A stretch of 64,000 nucleotides of DNA from Pseudomonas frederiksbergensis (lineage in GTDB: Bacteria; Pseudomonadota; Gammaproteobacteria; Pseudomonadales; Pseudomonadaceae), in NCBI RefSeq assembly GCF_003732665.1, contig NZ_MOBP01000013.1:124001-188000 (forward strand), in the 5' to 3' direction. A model generated the notes under the pieces. The model was not told where the DNA came from. It saw nothing but the letters and a program-made list of their open reading frames with translations, and did not search any database. The stretch's first letter is position 1; every line of letters starts with the position of its first letter. This document shows, in pieces, positions 41,678 to 50,678 of the stretch. The translations under genes and the position numbers were made by a program.

Positions 41678-43078
41678 CTACATCTGCGTCGCCATCCCCT
41701 CCACATTCATCGCCGCCTGGCGCAATGCCTCGGAGCGGGTCGGGTGCGGATGGCAGGTCAGGGCAATGTCCTCGGCAGACGCGCTGAACTCCATGGCCAC
41801 GCAATATTCGCCGATCATTTCACTGACGCTCGGCCCGACCAGATGCACGCCAAGTATTTCGTCGGTGCGCTCATCGGCCAGCACTTTGGCGAAGCCTTCG
41901 GTCTCGTGATTGATCTTCGCCCGGCTGTTGGCGGTGAATGGGAATTTGCCGACCTTGTAGGCACGACCTTCGTTCTTGAGCTGTTCCTCGGTCTTGCCGA
42001 CGCTGGCCAGTTCCGGTTTGGTGTAGATCACGTTGGGAATCAGGTCGTAATTGACCTCGCCCGCCTTGCCGACAATCTGCTCGACGCAGGCCATGGCTTC
42101 GTCTTCGGCCTTGTGGGCGAGCATCGGCCCGGACGTGACGTCGCCGATCACCCAGATCCCGGCGGCTTCGGTGCGATGCCCCTTGTTGGCGAGCATGCCG
42201 CGTTTGTCAGTGGCGAGGCCAACGTTCTCCAAACCCAGGCCTTGGGTGTAAGGCCGGCGGCCGATGGCCACCAAAACATAATCGGCTTCCAGCAACTCAG
42301 CGGTGCCCCCGGCGGCGGGTTCGACGCTGAGTTGCACGCCGTTGGCCGAGGCGGTGGCGCTGGTGACTTTTGAGCTCAACTTGAAGCTGATGCCTTGCTT
42401 GGTCAGCGAGCGTTGCAGGGTTTTACCGGCCTCGCCATCGACGCCGGGACAGATCCGGTCCAGAAACTCGACCACCGTCACCTGGGCGCCCAAACGCCGC
42501 CAGACCGAGCCCAGCTCCAGGCCGATCACCCCCGCGCCAATCACCACGAGATGCTTCGGCACTTCGGCCAGGGACAGCGCGCCGGTGGAGTCGAGGATGC
42601 GTTGGTTATCGATGTCGACGCCGGGCAGGGGAGTGGGCTCGGAGCCGGTGGCGATGATGATGTCCTTGGCGCTCAGCTCGGTCTTGGCGCCCTGGCTATC
42701 GGTGACGGTGACCTTGCCCGGCCCGTCGATGTGGCCCCAGCCTTTGATCCAGTCGACTTTGTTTTTGCGAAAGAGAAACTCGATGCCCTTGGTCAGCCCG
42801 GCAACGCTTTCATCCTTCTGCTTCATCATCTGCGCGAGGTTGAGGGTCGGTTTGACCTCAATCCCCAGGTTGGCGAATTCCGCGCCCATGGCCGCATCGT
42901 AAAGTTCGGAAGCGTGCAGCAACGCCTTGGACGGCATGCAGCCGACGTTCAGACAGGTGCCGCCGAGGGTGGCGCGACCTTCGACGCAAGCGGCTTTCAA
43001 ACCGAGCTGGCCGGCGCGGATCGCTGCGTTATAACCGCCCGGGCCTCCGCCCAGAATCACGACGTCATAAGTGCTCAT
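41678..43078 (-). CDS. lpdA: Dihydrolipoyl dehydrogenase (E3)
   Basis: The flavoprotein reoxidises dihydrolipoamide with NAD+ for 2-oxoacid dehydrogenase complexes or the glycine cleavage system. The 466-aa protein shows VVILGGGPGGYNAAIRAGQLG (FAD), the redox disulfide GGTCLNVGCMPSKAL, VVIGAGVIGLELGSVW (NAD), GIWVIGDVTSGPMLAHKA, and the active-site HPHPTRSE near the C-terminus. No 2-oxoacid dehydrogenase genes are adjacent, so this is an orphan E3, like the extra LPD copies of pseudomonads. It is divergent from the SPFH operon; 43079-43302 carries both promoters. Confidence 0.95.
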   Translation of the reverse strand: MSTYDVVILGGGPGGYNAAIRAGQLGLKAACVEGRATLGGTCLNVGCMPSKALLHASELYDAAMGAEFANLGIEVKPTLNLAQMMKQKDESVAGLTKGIEFLFRKNKVDWIKGWGHIDGPGKVTVTDSQGAKTELSAKDIIIATGSEPTPLPGVDIDNQRILDSTGALSLAEVPKHLVVIGAGVIGLELGSVWRRLGAQVTVVEFLDRICPGVDGEAGKTLQRSLTKQGISFKLSSKVTSATASANGVQLSVEPAAGGTAELLEADYVLVAIGRRPYTQGLGLENVGLATDKRGMLANKGHRTEAAGIWVIGDVTSGPMLAHKAEDEAMACVEQIVGKAGEVNYDLIPNVIYTKPELASVGKTEEQLKNEGRAYKVGKFPFTANSRAKINHETEGFAKVLADERTDEILGVHLVGPSVSEMIGEYCVAMEFSASAEDIALTCHPHPTRSEALRQAAMNVEGMATQM

Positions 43079-43302
43079 GCTGTTACTCCTGGAAAGAAAA
43101 GACCGGATCGATAAACGTAGCTGGCGGAAAAAATTACGAGCGTAATATGTGCGTTTCCGGGCATTTCGGTCAAGGCTTCAGCTAAGCGACAGGTTGCGCA
43201 CCTTTAGATACAGCTATTTAGAACGGAAATTTCACCACTTTCGTTATAAGGTAACGAGATGTGACGGGGTTTGACGTCAGCAACGATAAACACTGGGGTG
43301 GT

Positions 43303-45267
43303 ATGCAAGTCGATCTTGATGTCGATGCAACGCAAGTAGCCGGGTTGCCGCGCTTTCAGCAGGCGCTCTTTCACGGGCGGCGATTGCGCCTGTACGCCAT
43401 TGGCCTGAGTGCCTTGGCGGCGGCGGGGCTGGTGCTGGCGTTCTTCGTCGCGTTGTTTGCACCGCAATCGCTGTGGGGCGCGCTGCTGGTCAACCAGAGT
43501 GCCGGGTTGCTGGTGCTGGTCGCCGGTGTGCAATCGGCGTGGTGGGTGACGCAATGGCGCGCCCGGGCGATGAATCCAGTCGTGTCGGTGCCGGTGGTTG
43601 TCGACGAAGAAACAGTCGAACCGACGGGTTGGTACGAACGTTTGCTGGACCGGATCGGTCAGCGCTGGGTGCATCTGCTGGGGCAGATCGGTGCACCGAC
43701 GTTATGGCTGGTTGGCTGGACCGTTCTGACGTTGTACTGCATCGGCCAGGTCTGGAACCTCGCCCTGGCGCCCGCAGCCCTGGGATTATCGGCGAGTGTC
43801 GGCGCCGCGCTGTCGTTATTGCTGGCCTTCGGGTTGCTGGTGCTGGAGCGGCAACTGGCCCAGGAAAACCTCGCCGAATGGCCCGAAGCCGGGGCGTTGG
43901 CGCAACTGAGCCGCGTGGCGATCATTTGCCTGGTGTTGAGCGCGCTGTGCTTGTTGTTCGGCAACGACACTTCAGTCTGGCCGGTGCGTCTGGCGGTGCT
44001 GATCGGTTTGTTGCCGGGGCTGGTGGCCGCGGAATTATTGCTGCGTGCCGTGTTGTCGCTGTTCAGTCCGCAACGGGAACAACTGGAACCCTCGCTGCTG
44101 GCCCGCAGCTTTGTCGCCGACATGCTGCGCTGGCCGCCCCAACCGTTGCTGGCCTTGCAGCACGAATTGCACAACCGGTTCGGCATCGACCTGCGGCAAA
44201 TCTGGGCCTTCACTTACATGCGCCGGGCGTTTTTACCGGTGTTGGCAGTGGTGGCGATGGTCGGTTGGGCGCTCACGGGTATTCATGAAATTGCCCTGCA
44301 AGGGCGTGGCATCTACGAACGTTTCGGCAAACCGGTGGAGGTGTTCGGCCCCGGTTTGCACGCCGGTTTGCCCTGGCCGTTGGGTAGGGTGTTGAGCGTC
44401 GAGAATGGTGTGGTCCACGAGTTGGCCACCAGCGTCGGTGAAGCATCGGCCCCGGTGGTGGCAGAACCCGCCGAAGGCCCGGCCCCGGCGATTGCCAATC
44501 GGCTGTGGGACGCCAGCCATGTGAACGATAAATCCCAGGTTATCGCCAGCAGCCGTGCGGACAAGCAGAGCTTCCAGATCGTCAACATGGACGTGCGTTT
44601 CGTCTATCGCATCGGCCTCAGTGACAAGGATGCGTTGGCCGCGACCTATAACAGTGCCGATGTGCCGACGCTGATTCGCAGCACCGCCAGCCGGATTCTG
44701 GTGCACGATTTCGCTTCGCGAACCCTCGACGGTTTGCTGGGCGAAGACAGGGTAGGGCTGGGGGACGAGATCGGTCGCGCCGTACAAACGGACCTGCAAA
44801 AACTCGACAGCGGCGTGGAAATCCTCGCCACCGTGGTCGAGGCGATTCATCCGCCGGCCGGTGCCGCCAATGCGTATCACGCTGTGCAAGCAGCGCAGAT
44901 TGGTGCGCAGGCGTTGATCTCCCGTGAACGCGGCGCCGCAGCGGAGGCGACCAATCAGGCGCAGTTGCAGGCCAGCATTGCCCGGGACCAAGCCACCGCC
45001 AACGCCCGGGAAATCAACGCCACAGCCCAGGCGGCCGACCTGCGCTTCAGCGCCGAGCGCAAAGCCTACGCCAGCGCCGGCCAGGCCTTTGTGCTGGAGC
45101 AATATTTCAGTCAACTGACCCAGGGCCTGGCCAATGCCAAGCTATTGGTTCTCGATCATCGCCTGGGCGGCAGCAGCAATGCGCCGACCATTGACCTGCG
45201 TACGTTCACGCTGCCGGCTGACCCTGCGTCGCCGCGTAACACCGCTCAGCCAGGAGCCACCTATTGA
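43303..45267 (+). CDS. Large HflK-like SPFH protein with polytopic N-terminal region
   Basis: The protein of 654 aa has two regions. Residues 1-290 hold about six hydrophobic helices (for example YAIGLSALAAAGLVLAFFVALF, VRLAVLIGLLPGLVAAELLL). After a last membrane segment (FLPVLAVVAMVGWALTG) comes an SPFH/band-7 domain of HflK type (GRGIYERFGKPVEVFGPGLHAGLPWPLGRV, VNMDVRFVYRIGLSDKDAL). Normal HflK is about 400 aa with one helix, so the N-terminal membrane region is an addition. The ATG at 43303 has GGGGTGG upstream; a GTG at 43261 is an alternative. Its stop overlaps the next gene's TTG start. Likely role: membrane scaffold or protease modulator; partner unknown. Confidence 0.8.
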   Translation: MQVDLDVDATQVAGLPRFQQALFHGRRLRLYAIGLSALAAAGLVLAFFVALFAPQSLWGALLVNQSAGLLVLVAGVQSAWWVTQWRARAMNPVVSVPVVVDEETVEPTGWYERLLDRIGQRWVHLLGQIGAPTLWLVGWTVLTLYCIGQVWNLALAPAALGLSASVGAALSLLLAFGLLVLERQLAQENLAEWPEAGALAQLSRVAIICLVLSALCLLFGNDTSVWPVRLAVLIGLLPGLVAAELLLRAVLSLFSPQREQLEPSLLARSFVADMLRWPPQPLLALQHELHNRFGIDLRQIWAFTYMRRAFLPVLAVVAMVGWALTGIHEIALQGRGIYERFGKPVEVFGPGLHAGLPWPLGRVLSVENGVVHELATSVGEASAPVVAEPAEGPAPAIANRLWDASHVNDKSQVIASSRADKQSFQIVNMDVRFVYRIGLSDKDALAATYNSADVPTLIRSTASRILVHDFASRTLDGLLGEDRVGLGDEIGRAVQTDLQKLDSGVEILATVVEAIHPPAGAANAYHAVQAAQIGAQALISRERGAAAEATNQAQLQASIARDQATANAREINATAQAADLRFSAERKAYASAGQAFVLEQYFSQLTQGLANAKLLVLDHRLGGSSNAPTIDLRTFTLPADPASPRNTAQPGATY

Positions 45268-46304
45268 GCCAGTCCCACACTCACGATCACGATTACCACA
45301 CTGGCCACGATCACGGCCATGGCGGGCATTACCACGGTCATCATCACCATCACCACGGCGATCCCCAGGAAGCCGGGCCGTTCCCATGGCGACGCATGGG
45401 CTGGGCGGCGTTGCTGGTGGCGTTCGCCATCGCCGCCGCAAGCCTGGTGCAGGTGCGTTCGGGGGAGGCCACGGTGATTACCCGTTTCGGCAATCCGTCC
45501 CGGGTGTTGCTGGAACCGGGCCTGGGCTGGCGCTGGCCGGCGCCGTTCGAAGCGGCGATTCCGGTGGACCTGCGGTTGCGCACCACCTCGAGCGGTTTGC
45601 AGGACGTCGGCACCCGGGACGGTTTGCGCATCATTGTTCAGGCCTACGTGGCGTGGCAGGTGCAGGGTGACCCGGACAACGTTCAGCGTTTTATGCGCGC
45701 GGTGCAGAACCAGCCGGATGAAGCGGCGCGGCAGATTCGCACCTTCGTCGGCTCGGCGCTGGAAACCACGGCGAGCAGTTTTGACCTGGCCAACCTGGTC
45801 AACACCGATGCCAATAAGGTGCACATTGCCGATTTCGAAGCGCAGCTGCGTCAGCAGATTGATCAGCAGTTGCTAACCACTTATGGCGTGCGCGTGCTGC
45901 AAGTCGGCGTGGAACGCCTGACCCTGCCCTCGGTGACCCTCACCGCTACGGTCGATCGCATGCGCGCCGAGCGTGAAACAATTGCTACCGAAAGCACCGC
46001 CATCGGCAAACGTGAAGCGGCGCAAATCCGTTCCGCCGCTGAGCGTGATGCGCGCATCGTGCAGGCCGATGCCACGGTGAAAGCCGCCGACATCGAAGCG
46101 CAATCCCGAGTCGAAGCGGCGCAGATTTACGGCCGCGCCTACGCGGGATCGCCGCAGCTCTACAACTTGCTGCGCTCCCTCGACACCTTGGGCACGATTG
46201 TTTCACCGGGCACCAAACTGATTCTGCGCACCGACGCCGCGCCATTCCGGGTGTTGGTAGACGGTCCGCCAAGCCTCGAAAACAAGTCCGGATCGCAGCC
46301 ATGA
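45264..46304 (+). CDS. HflC/HflK-like SPFH protein with a 15-histidine N-terminal tail
   Basis: The 346-aa protein begins with an extreme histidine-rich tail: 15 His in residues 5-31, including six in a row (26-31), mixed with Asp, Gly and Tyr. One transmembrane helix (MGWAALLVAFAIAAASLV) and an SPFH domain (VRSGEATVITRFGNPSRVLLEPGLGWRWPAPFE) follow. The tail would face the cytoplasm under HflK-like topology and should bind Zn, Ni, Cu or Co. The start is TTG at 45264, overlapping the upstream stop, with CAGGAG before it. The next gene starts inside its stop (ATGA), and a P1B metal ATPase closes the operon, so a metal-handling role is inferred. Confidence 0.8.
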   Translation: MSQSHTHDHDYHTGHDHGHGGHYHGHHHHHHGDPQEAGPFPWRRMGWAALLVAFAIAAASLVQVRSGEATVITRFGNPSRVLLEPGLGWRWPAPFEAAIPVDLRLRTTSSGLQDVGTRDGLRIIVQAYVAWQVQGDPDNVQRFMRAVQNQPDEAARQIRTFVGSALETTASSFDLANLVNTDANKVHIADFEAQLRQQIDQQLLTTYGVRVLQVGVERLTLPSVTLTATVDRMRAERETIATESTAIGKREAAQIRSAAERDARIVQADATVKAADIEAQSRVEAAQIYGRAYAGSPQLYNLLRSLDTLGTIVSPGTKLILRTDAAPFRVLVDGPPSLENKSGSQP

Positions 46305-47359
46305 ATTTGGTTCCACGTGGAACAAATGAGTTAAGCAGCCCCTGGATTCAGGCCGGGCGCTTGGCTTTTCTGGCGCTTTACGCGGTCACGGTGCTGGCCG
46401 CTTTGGCCTGGGCGTTCTCCAATGTGCGGCAGATTGATCCGCAAAATCGTGCCGTGGTGTTGCACTTTGGTGCGCTGGATCGCATTCAGAATGCCGGTCT
46501 GTTGTTGGCCTGGCCGCGTCCATTCGAGCAGGTGATTTTGTTGCCGGCAGCAGACCGGGTGATCGAACGCCGGGTGGAAAATCTGCTGCGCAGCGACGTG
46601 GCGTTACAGGCTGATCGGGTCGCGACCTTCGCCACGCCACTGAGCGATGCACTGGCAGGCTCCGGTTATTTGCTGACCGGTGATGCTGGCGTGGTGCAAC
46701 TGGATGTACGGGTGTTTTACAAAGTCACCGATCCGTACGCTTTCGTCCTGCAAGGCGAACATGTGCTGCCGGCGCTGGATCGACTGGTCACCCGCAGCGC
46801 CGTTGCGCTCACCGCCGCCCGCGACTTGGACACGATCCTGGTGGCGCGTCCCGAGCTGATCGGCGCCGATAACAAAGCCGCCGAACGTCGTGAACGCCTG
46901 CGCGGTGATCTGGTGCAAGGCATCAACCAACGCCTGTCCGAATTGAGCGCGACCGGGCAGGGGATTGGTATTGAAGTCGCCCGAGTCGATGTGCAATCAA
47001 GTCTGCCCGGCCCGGCGGTGAACGCGTTCAACGCCGTTCTGACCGCCAGTCAGCAAGCCGACAAAGCCGTGGCCAATGCGCGTACCGAGGCCGAAAAACT
47101 CACCCAGACCGCCAACGAACAAGCCGACCGCACCCTGCAAGTGGCCCATGCCCAAGCCAGTGAACGACTGGCCAAAGCCTCGGCCGATACCGCCACGGTG
47201 CTGAGCCTGGCCCAGGCGCAACAGCAGGGCACCGACCCACAAATGCTGCTGCGCATTTACCGTGAACGGATGCCGAAGATTCTCGGCCAGGCCGGTTCGG
47301 TGACCACGGTCGATCCGAAAGACGATTCCCGCCTGATCATTCAGGGAGCTGCACAATGA
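46301..47359 (+). CDS. Third SPFH (HflK/HflC-like) protein
   Basis: A 352-aa SPFH protein: one transmembrane helix (LAFLALYAVTVLAALAWAF), then the band-7 domain (VRQIDPQNRAVVLHFGALDRIQNAGLLLAWPRPFEQV) and a C-terminal Ala/Glu/Gln-rich coiled coil (residues about 245-310). The start ATG overlaps the previous stop and the stop overlaps the ATPase start, so the four genes are translated as a chain. Codons 4-8 encode a perfect parS site, so the N-terminal sequence VPRGT is dictated by the ParB-binding palindrome. Probably forms hetero-oligomeric rings with the two preceding SPFH proteins. Confidence 0.82.
   Translation: MNLVPRGTNELSSPWIQAGRLAFLALYAVTVLAALAWAFSNVRQIDPQNRAVVLHFGALDRIQNAGLLLAWPRPFEQVILLPAADRVIERRVENLLRSDVALQADRVATFATPLSDALAGSGYLLTGDAGVVQLDVRVFYKVTDPYAFVLQGEHVLPALDRLVTRSAVALTAARDLDTILVARPELIGADNKAAERRERLRGDLVQGINQRLSELSATGQGIGIEVARVDVQSSLPGPAVNAFNAVLTASQQADKAVANARTEAEKLTQTANEQADRTLQVAHAQASERLAKASADTATVLSLAQAQQQGTDPQMLLRIYRERMPKILGQAGSVTTVDPKDDSRLIIQGAAQ
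46310..46323. other. parS: parS centromere site 1
   Basis: GTTCCACGTGGAAC is the perfect 14-bp parS palindrome recognised by ParB in Pseudomonas. It lies inside the start of the third SPFH gene, about 41 kb from parAB. A second perfect copy is at 58576-58589. Confidence 0.92.
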
Positions 47360-49266
47360 CTGCCCAATCCGCCGCCGCACCGAGCATGTTGTCCTCGGCC
47401 GAGCAACGCAGCGCCGCGCGCCAACTGACCCTGGCCATGCTTGCCTTGGGCTTGCTCGCGCTGGGGCTGATGTGGCGCTGGGTCTCACCGGAGCAAACCG
47501 GGGTCAGCCAATTGCTGCTGGGTTTTGCCTCGATCCTGGTGGCCGTGCCGGTGATGCGCTCGGCCTGGTACAGCTTGCGTTACCCGAGCTTGCACGGGAT
47601 CACCGATCAGTTGATTGCCCTGGCCATGCTCGGCGCTTGGGCCACTGGTGATTTGCTCACCGCTGCGTTGCTGCCGATCATCATGATCTTCGGCCACGTG
47701 TTGGAGGAGCGCAGTGTGATCGGTTCCCAGGAAGCGATTCATGCCCTCGGCAAACTGACCCGCAGCCATGCGCGCAAGGTGCAGGCCGACGGCGCCATCG
47801 TCGAAGTCGATAACGGCACCCTCAAGGCGGGCGACCTCGTGGAAGTGCGCGCCGGTGATCGCGTGCCTGCCGATGGCCGCGTGTTGTCCGGTCAGGCGAG
47901 CCTCGACACCGCATCGATTACCGGCGAGTCAGTGCCGTTGGAGGCGGTGGTCGGCATGACCGTGTTCGGCGGCGCGATCAACCTCGATGGACTGCTGCGC
48001 ATTGAAGTGACCCGCACTGGCAACGAATCGACCCTCGGCAAAGTCATCGCGCTGATGCAAAGCGCCGAGCGTTCCAAGCCACCGATCACCCGTTTGCTGG
48101 AGCGTTACGCCGGCAGCTACATGGTGCTGGTGTTGTTGCTGGCGGCAGTCACCTGGTTCGTGACCAACGATGCCCAGGCGATGCTCGCGGTGTTGGTCGC
48201 TGCTTGCCCTTGCGCATTGGTGTTGTCGGCACCGGCCACGGCGATTGCCGGGGTGGCGGTGGCGGCGCGTCATGGGATTCTGATTCGCAGCTCGGCATTC
48301 CTCGAAGAACTGGCAGACCTGACCTCACTGGTGGTGGATAAAACCGGGACGCTGACCTTCGGCACGTTGCGCCTGCAATCCATCGACAGCCCGTTGGAAG
48401 ATCGCAGTCACGTGCTCAAACTCGCCGCCAGCCTCGGCTCGGCGAGCAGTCACCCGGTCAGTCGCGCGTTGGCCAGCCTGGTCACTCAGGAGCATTTCCT
48501 GCTGCTCTCGGACATTCACGAACGCCAGGGTTTGGGCGTGGTGGCAATGACGGAGCAGGGCGAAGCCGCCCTCGGACGTCCGGAGTTATTCGCGCAGTTG
48601 GGTATCGATACGTCTGCGGTGCCGGATCACGACGGACCGATTGCCGGCCTGGCACTGAACGGAGAATTCCTCGCCTGGCTGTTGCTGGCGGACACGATCA
48701 AACCGGAAGCGCGGTTTGCCTTGAATGAATTGCGCGAGCTTGGCCTGGGTCGGCAATTGCTGCTCACGGGGGATCGGCAAAGTGTTGCGCATACCTTGGC
48801 CCGCGACGTCGGCATCAGCGACGTCGAAGCCCAGGCCTTGCCCGAGGACAAACTCAACCGAGTCATGACGGAAATCGGCAACGGCTTCCGGCCGATGGTG
48901 GTCGGCGATGGCATCAACGACTCTCTGGCGTTGAAGGCCGGCGTTGTCGGCGTGGCCATGGGCGCCGGTGGGGCGGACATTGCGTTGGCCTCGGCGGACA
49001 TTGTGCTGATCGGCAGCGACCTGCGGCGGCTCGGCACTTGCGTGCGCCTGAGTCGCCAATGCCGCCAGACCTTGCAGGTCAACGTGATCATCGGTCTGGG
49101 CTGGACCCTGGCGATCGTCGCCTTCGCCGCATTCGGCTGGCTCGGTGCGGCGGGGGCGATGATTGCCGCGTTGCTGCACAACTTGAGCACGCTGTTGGTA
49201 TTGGGCAACGCCGGACGTTTGCTGCGGTTTCAGGAGCCGCTGCTCAAATTGAAAGATGAAGTCTGA
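47356..49266 (+). CDS. P1B-type heavy-metal-transporting ATPase without metal-binding N-domain
   Basis: The 636-aa P-type ATPase has ITGES (188-192, actuator), the intramembrane metal site CPC (284-286), the phosphorylation motif DKTGTLT (328-334), SSHPVSRA (the P1B HP motif) and GDGINDSLALK. It has no N-terminal HMA or CxxC domain. The last helices read GLGWTLAIVAF and LLHNLSTLLVLGN. The lysine and aspartate expected there in zinc/cadmium pumps (ZntA/CadA) are missing, and the copper signatures are not obvious either, so metal specificity is unassigned. Its start overlaps the third SPFH gene. The His-rich tail of the second SPFH protein may replace the missing metal-binding domain in trans (inference). 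Confidence 0.85.
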   Translation: MTAQSAAAPSMLSSAEQRSAARQLTLAMLALGLLALGLMWRWVSPEQTGVSQLLLGFASILVAVPVMRSAWYSLRYPSLHGITDQLIALAMLGAWATGDLLTAALLPIIMIFGHVLEERSVIGSQEAIHALGKLTRSHARKVQADGAIVEVDNGTLKAGDLVEVRAGDRVPADGRVLSGQASLDTASITGESVPLEAVVGMTVFGGAINLDGLLRIEVTRTGNESTLGKVIALMQSAERSKPPITRLLERYAGSYMVLVLLLAAVTWFVTNDAQAMLAVLVAACPCALVLSAPATAIAGVAVAARHGILIRSSAFLEELADLTSLVVDKTGTLTFGTLRLQSIDSPLEDRSHVLKLAASLGSASSHPVSRALASLVTQEHFLLLSDIHERQGLGVVAMTEQGEAALGRPELFAQLGIDTSAVPDHDGPIAGLALNGEFLAWLLLADTIKPEARFALNELRELGLGRQLLLTGDRQSVAHTLARDVGISDVEAQALPEDKLNRVMTEIGNGFRPMVVGDGINDSLALKAGVVGVAMGAGGADIALASADIVLIGSDLRRLGTCVRLSRQCRQTLQVNVIIGLGWTLAIVAFAAFGWLGAAGAMIAALLHNLSTLLVLGNAGRLLRFQEPLLKLKDEV

Positions 49267-49493
49267 TATACCCTTGGAGAACGCTCTAAACCGGGAGATA
49301 TCCGCGCTCTGAACTTTTTAGAACTGTGTGCTCACTTCGTAGTCATCTAGGTGTGGACCATTGGTTGTCAGATTCACGACGGCGGTTTGAAGCGTCGCGA
49401 GCTATATAGAAAAAGGCTATTAAATCGATAGCCAGCTATTTTTCTAAGATGGTCTACCCTCAAATCAGACGTCTGAAATAAGGGGGATTTTCC

Positions 49494-50678
49494 ATGCTCG
49501 CGCAACTTCCACCGGCCTTACAGAATCTGCAGTTACCGCTTCGCCTGCGACTCTGGGATGGCCATGAATTCAATCTGGGCCCGACGCCCAGCGTCACCAT
49601 TGTGGTAAAGGACCCACAAATGGTTACCCAGTTGACCCATCCAAGCCTTGATGCGCTAGGAGCGGCGTTTGTCGAAGGCAAACTTGAGCTGGAAGGCTCC
49701 ATCAGCGACGTGATCCGCGTCTGCGATGAGTGGAGCCAGGCATTGCTGGGCGACACCGACAGTCAGCCGGTGCGCCTCGTCCACGACAAGGAAACCGACG
49801 CCAAGGCGATTTCCTACCATTACGACCTTTCCAACGCGTTTTATCAGCTATGGCTCGACAGCGACATGGCCTATTCCTGTGCCTATTTCGAGACCGGCAG
49901 CGAAACCCTGGAGCAAGCCCAACAAGCCAAATTTCGTCACCTGTGTCGCAAGCTGCGGCTGCAACCGGGCGACTATCTGCTGGACGTCGGCTGCGGCTGG
50001 GGTGGGTTGGCGCGGTACGCGGCCCGGGAATTCGGCGCGAAAGTGTTCGGGATCACCCTGAGTAAAGAGCAACTGGCGCTGGCCCGTGAACGGGTCAAGG
50101 AAGAAGGCCTGGAAGATCTGATTGAACTGCAACTGCTCGACTACCGCGACTTACCCCAGGATGGGCGCTTCGACAAAGTGGTCAGCGTCGGCATGTTCGA
50201 ACACGTCGGTCATGCGAACCTGGCCGAGTACTGCAAGATCCTGTTCGGCGCGGTGAAGGAGGGCGGTCTGGTGATGAATCACGGGATCACCGCGAAGTAC
50301 ACCGATGGCCGTCCGGTCGGGCGTGGCGCCGGTGATTTCATTGAGAAGTACGTGTTCCCCAACGGCGAGCTGCCGCACCTGTCGATGATTTCGGCCGAGA
50401 TCAGCGAAGCCGGGCTGGAGATCGTCGATGTCGAGAGCCTGCGCCTGCATTACGCACGCACCCTCGATCACTGGAGCGAACGCCTGGAAGACAACCTGGA
50501 AGCCGCCGCCAAAGAGGTGCCGCAACAGGCGTTGCGAATCTGGCGGCTGTACCTGGCCGGTTGCGCCTACGCGTTCGCCAAGGGCTGGATCAACCTGCAC
50601 CAGATTCTCGCAGTGAAAGCCCACCCGGACGGCAGCCATGAACTGCCCTGGACCCGCGACGACATCTACAACCCCTAG
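49494..50678 (+). CDS. cfaB: Cyclopropane-fatty-acyl-phospholipid synthase
   Basis: The enzyme adds a methylene from S-adenosylmethionine across double bonds of membrane fatty acids, usually on entry into stationary phase. The 394-aa protein has HYDLSNAFYQLWLDSDMAYSCAYF, the AdoMet loop LLDVGCGWGGLARYAA and VGMFEHVG, all family hallmarks. AGGGGGATTTTCC precedes the ATG. The 227-base gap upstream (49267-49493) is AT-rich and probably holds the promoter, which in other pseudomonads is RpoS-dependent; I could not fix its hexamers. It converges on cls with overlapping stop codons. Confidence 0.95.
   Translation: MLAQLPPALQNLQLPLRLRLWDGHEFNLGPTPSVTIVVKDPQMVTQLTHPSLDALGAAFVEGKLELEGSISDVIRVCDEWSQALLGDTDSQPVRLVHDKETDAKAISYHYDLSNAFYQLWLDSDMAYSCAYFETGSETLEQAQQAKFRHLCRKLRLQPGDYLLDVGCGWGGLARYAAREFGAKVFGITLSKEQLALARERVKEEGLEDLIELQLLDYRDLPQDGRFDKVVSVGMFEHVGHANLAEYCKILFGAVKEGGLVMNHGITAKYTDGRPVGRGAGDFIEKYVFPNGELPHLSMISAEISEAGLEIVDVESLRLHYARTLDHWSERLEDNLEAAAKEVPQQALRIWRLYLAGCAYAFAKGWINLHQILAVKAHPDGSHELPWTRDDIYNP

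Noticed and set aside
45339..45356. Six consecutive histidines resemble a purification tag
   Set aside because: They sit in a longer natural His/Asp/Gly-rich tail with mixed codons, inside a coupled operon.
46307..46327. LVPRGT at the start of an SPFH protein looks like a thrombin cleavage tag
   Set aside because: It is simply the translation of the parS palindrome in a native gene; no vector-like sequence surrounds it.
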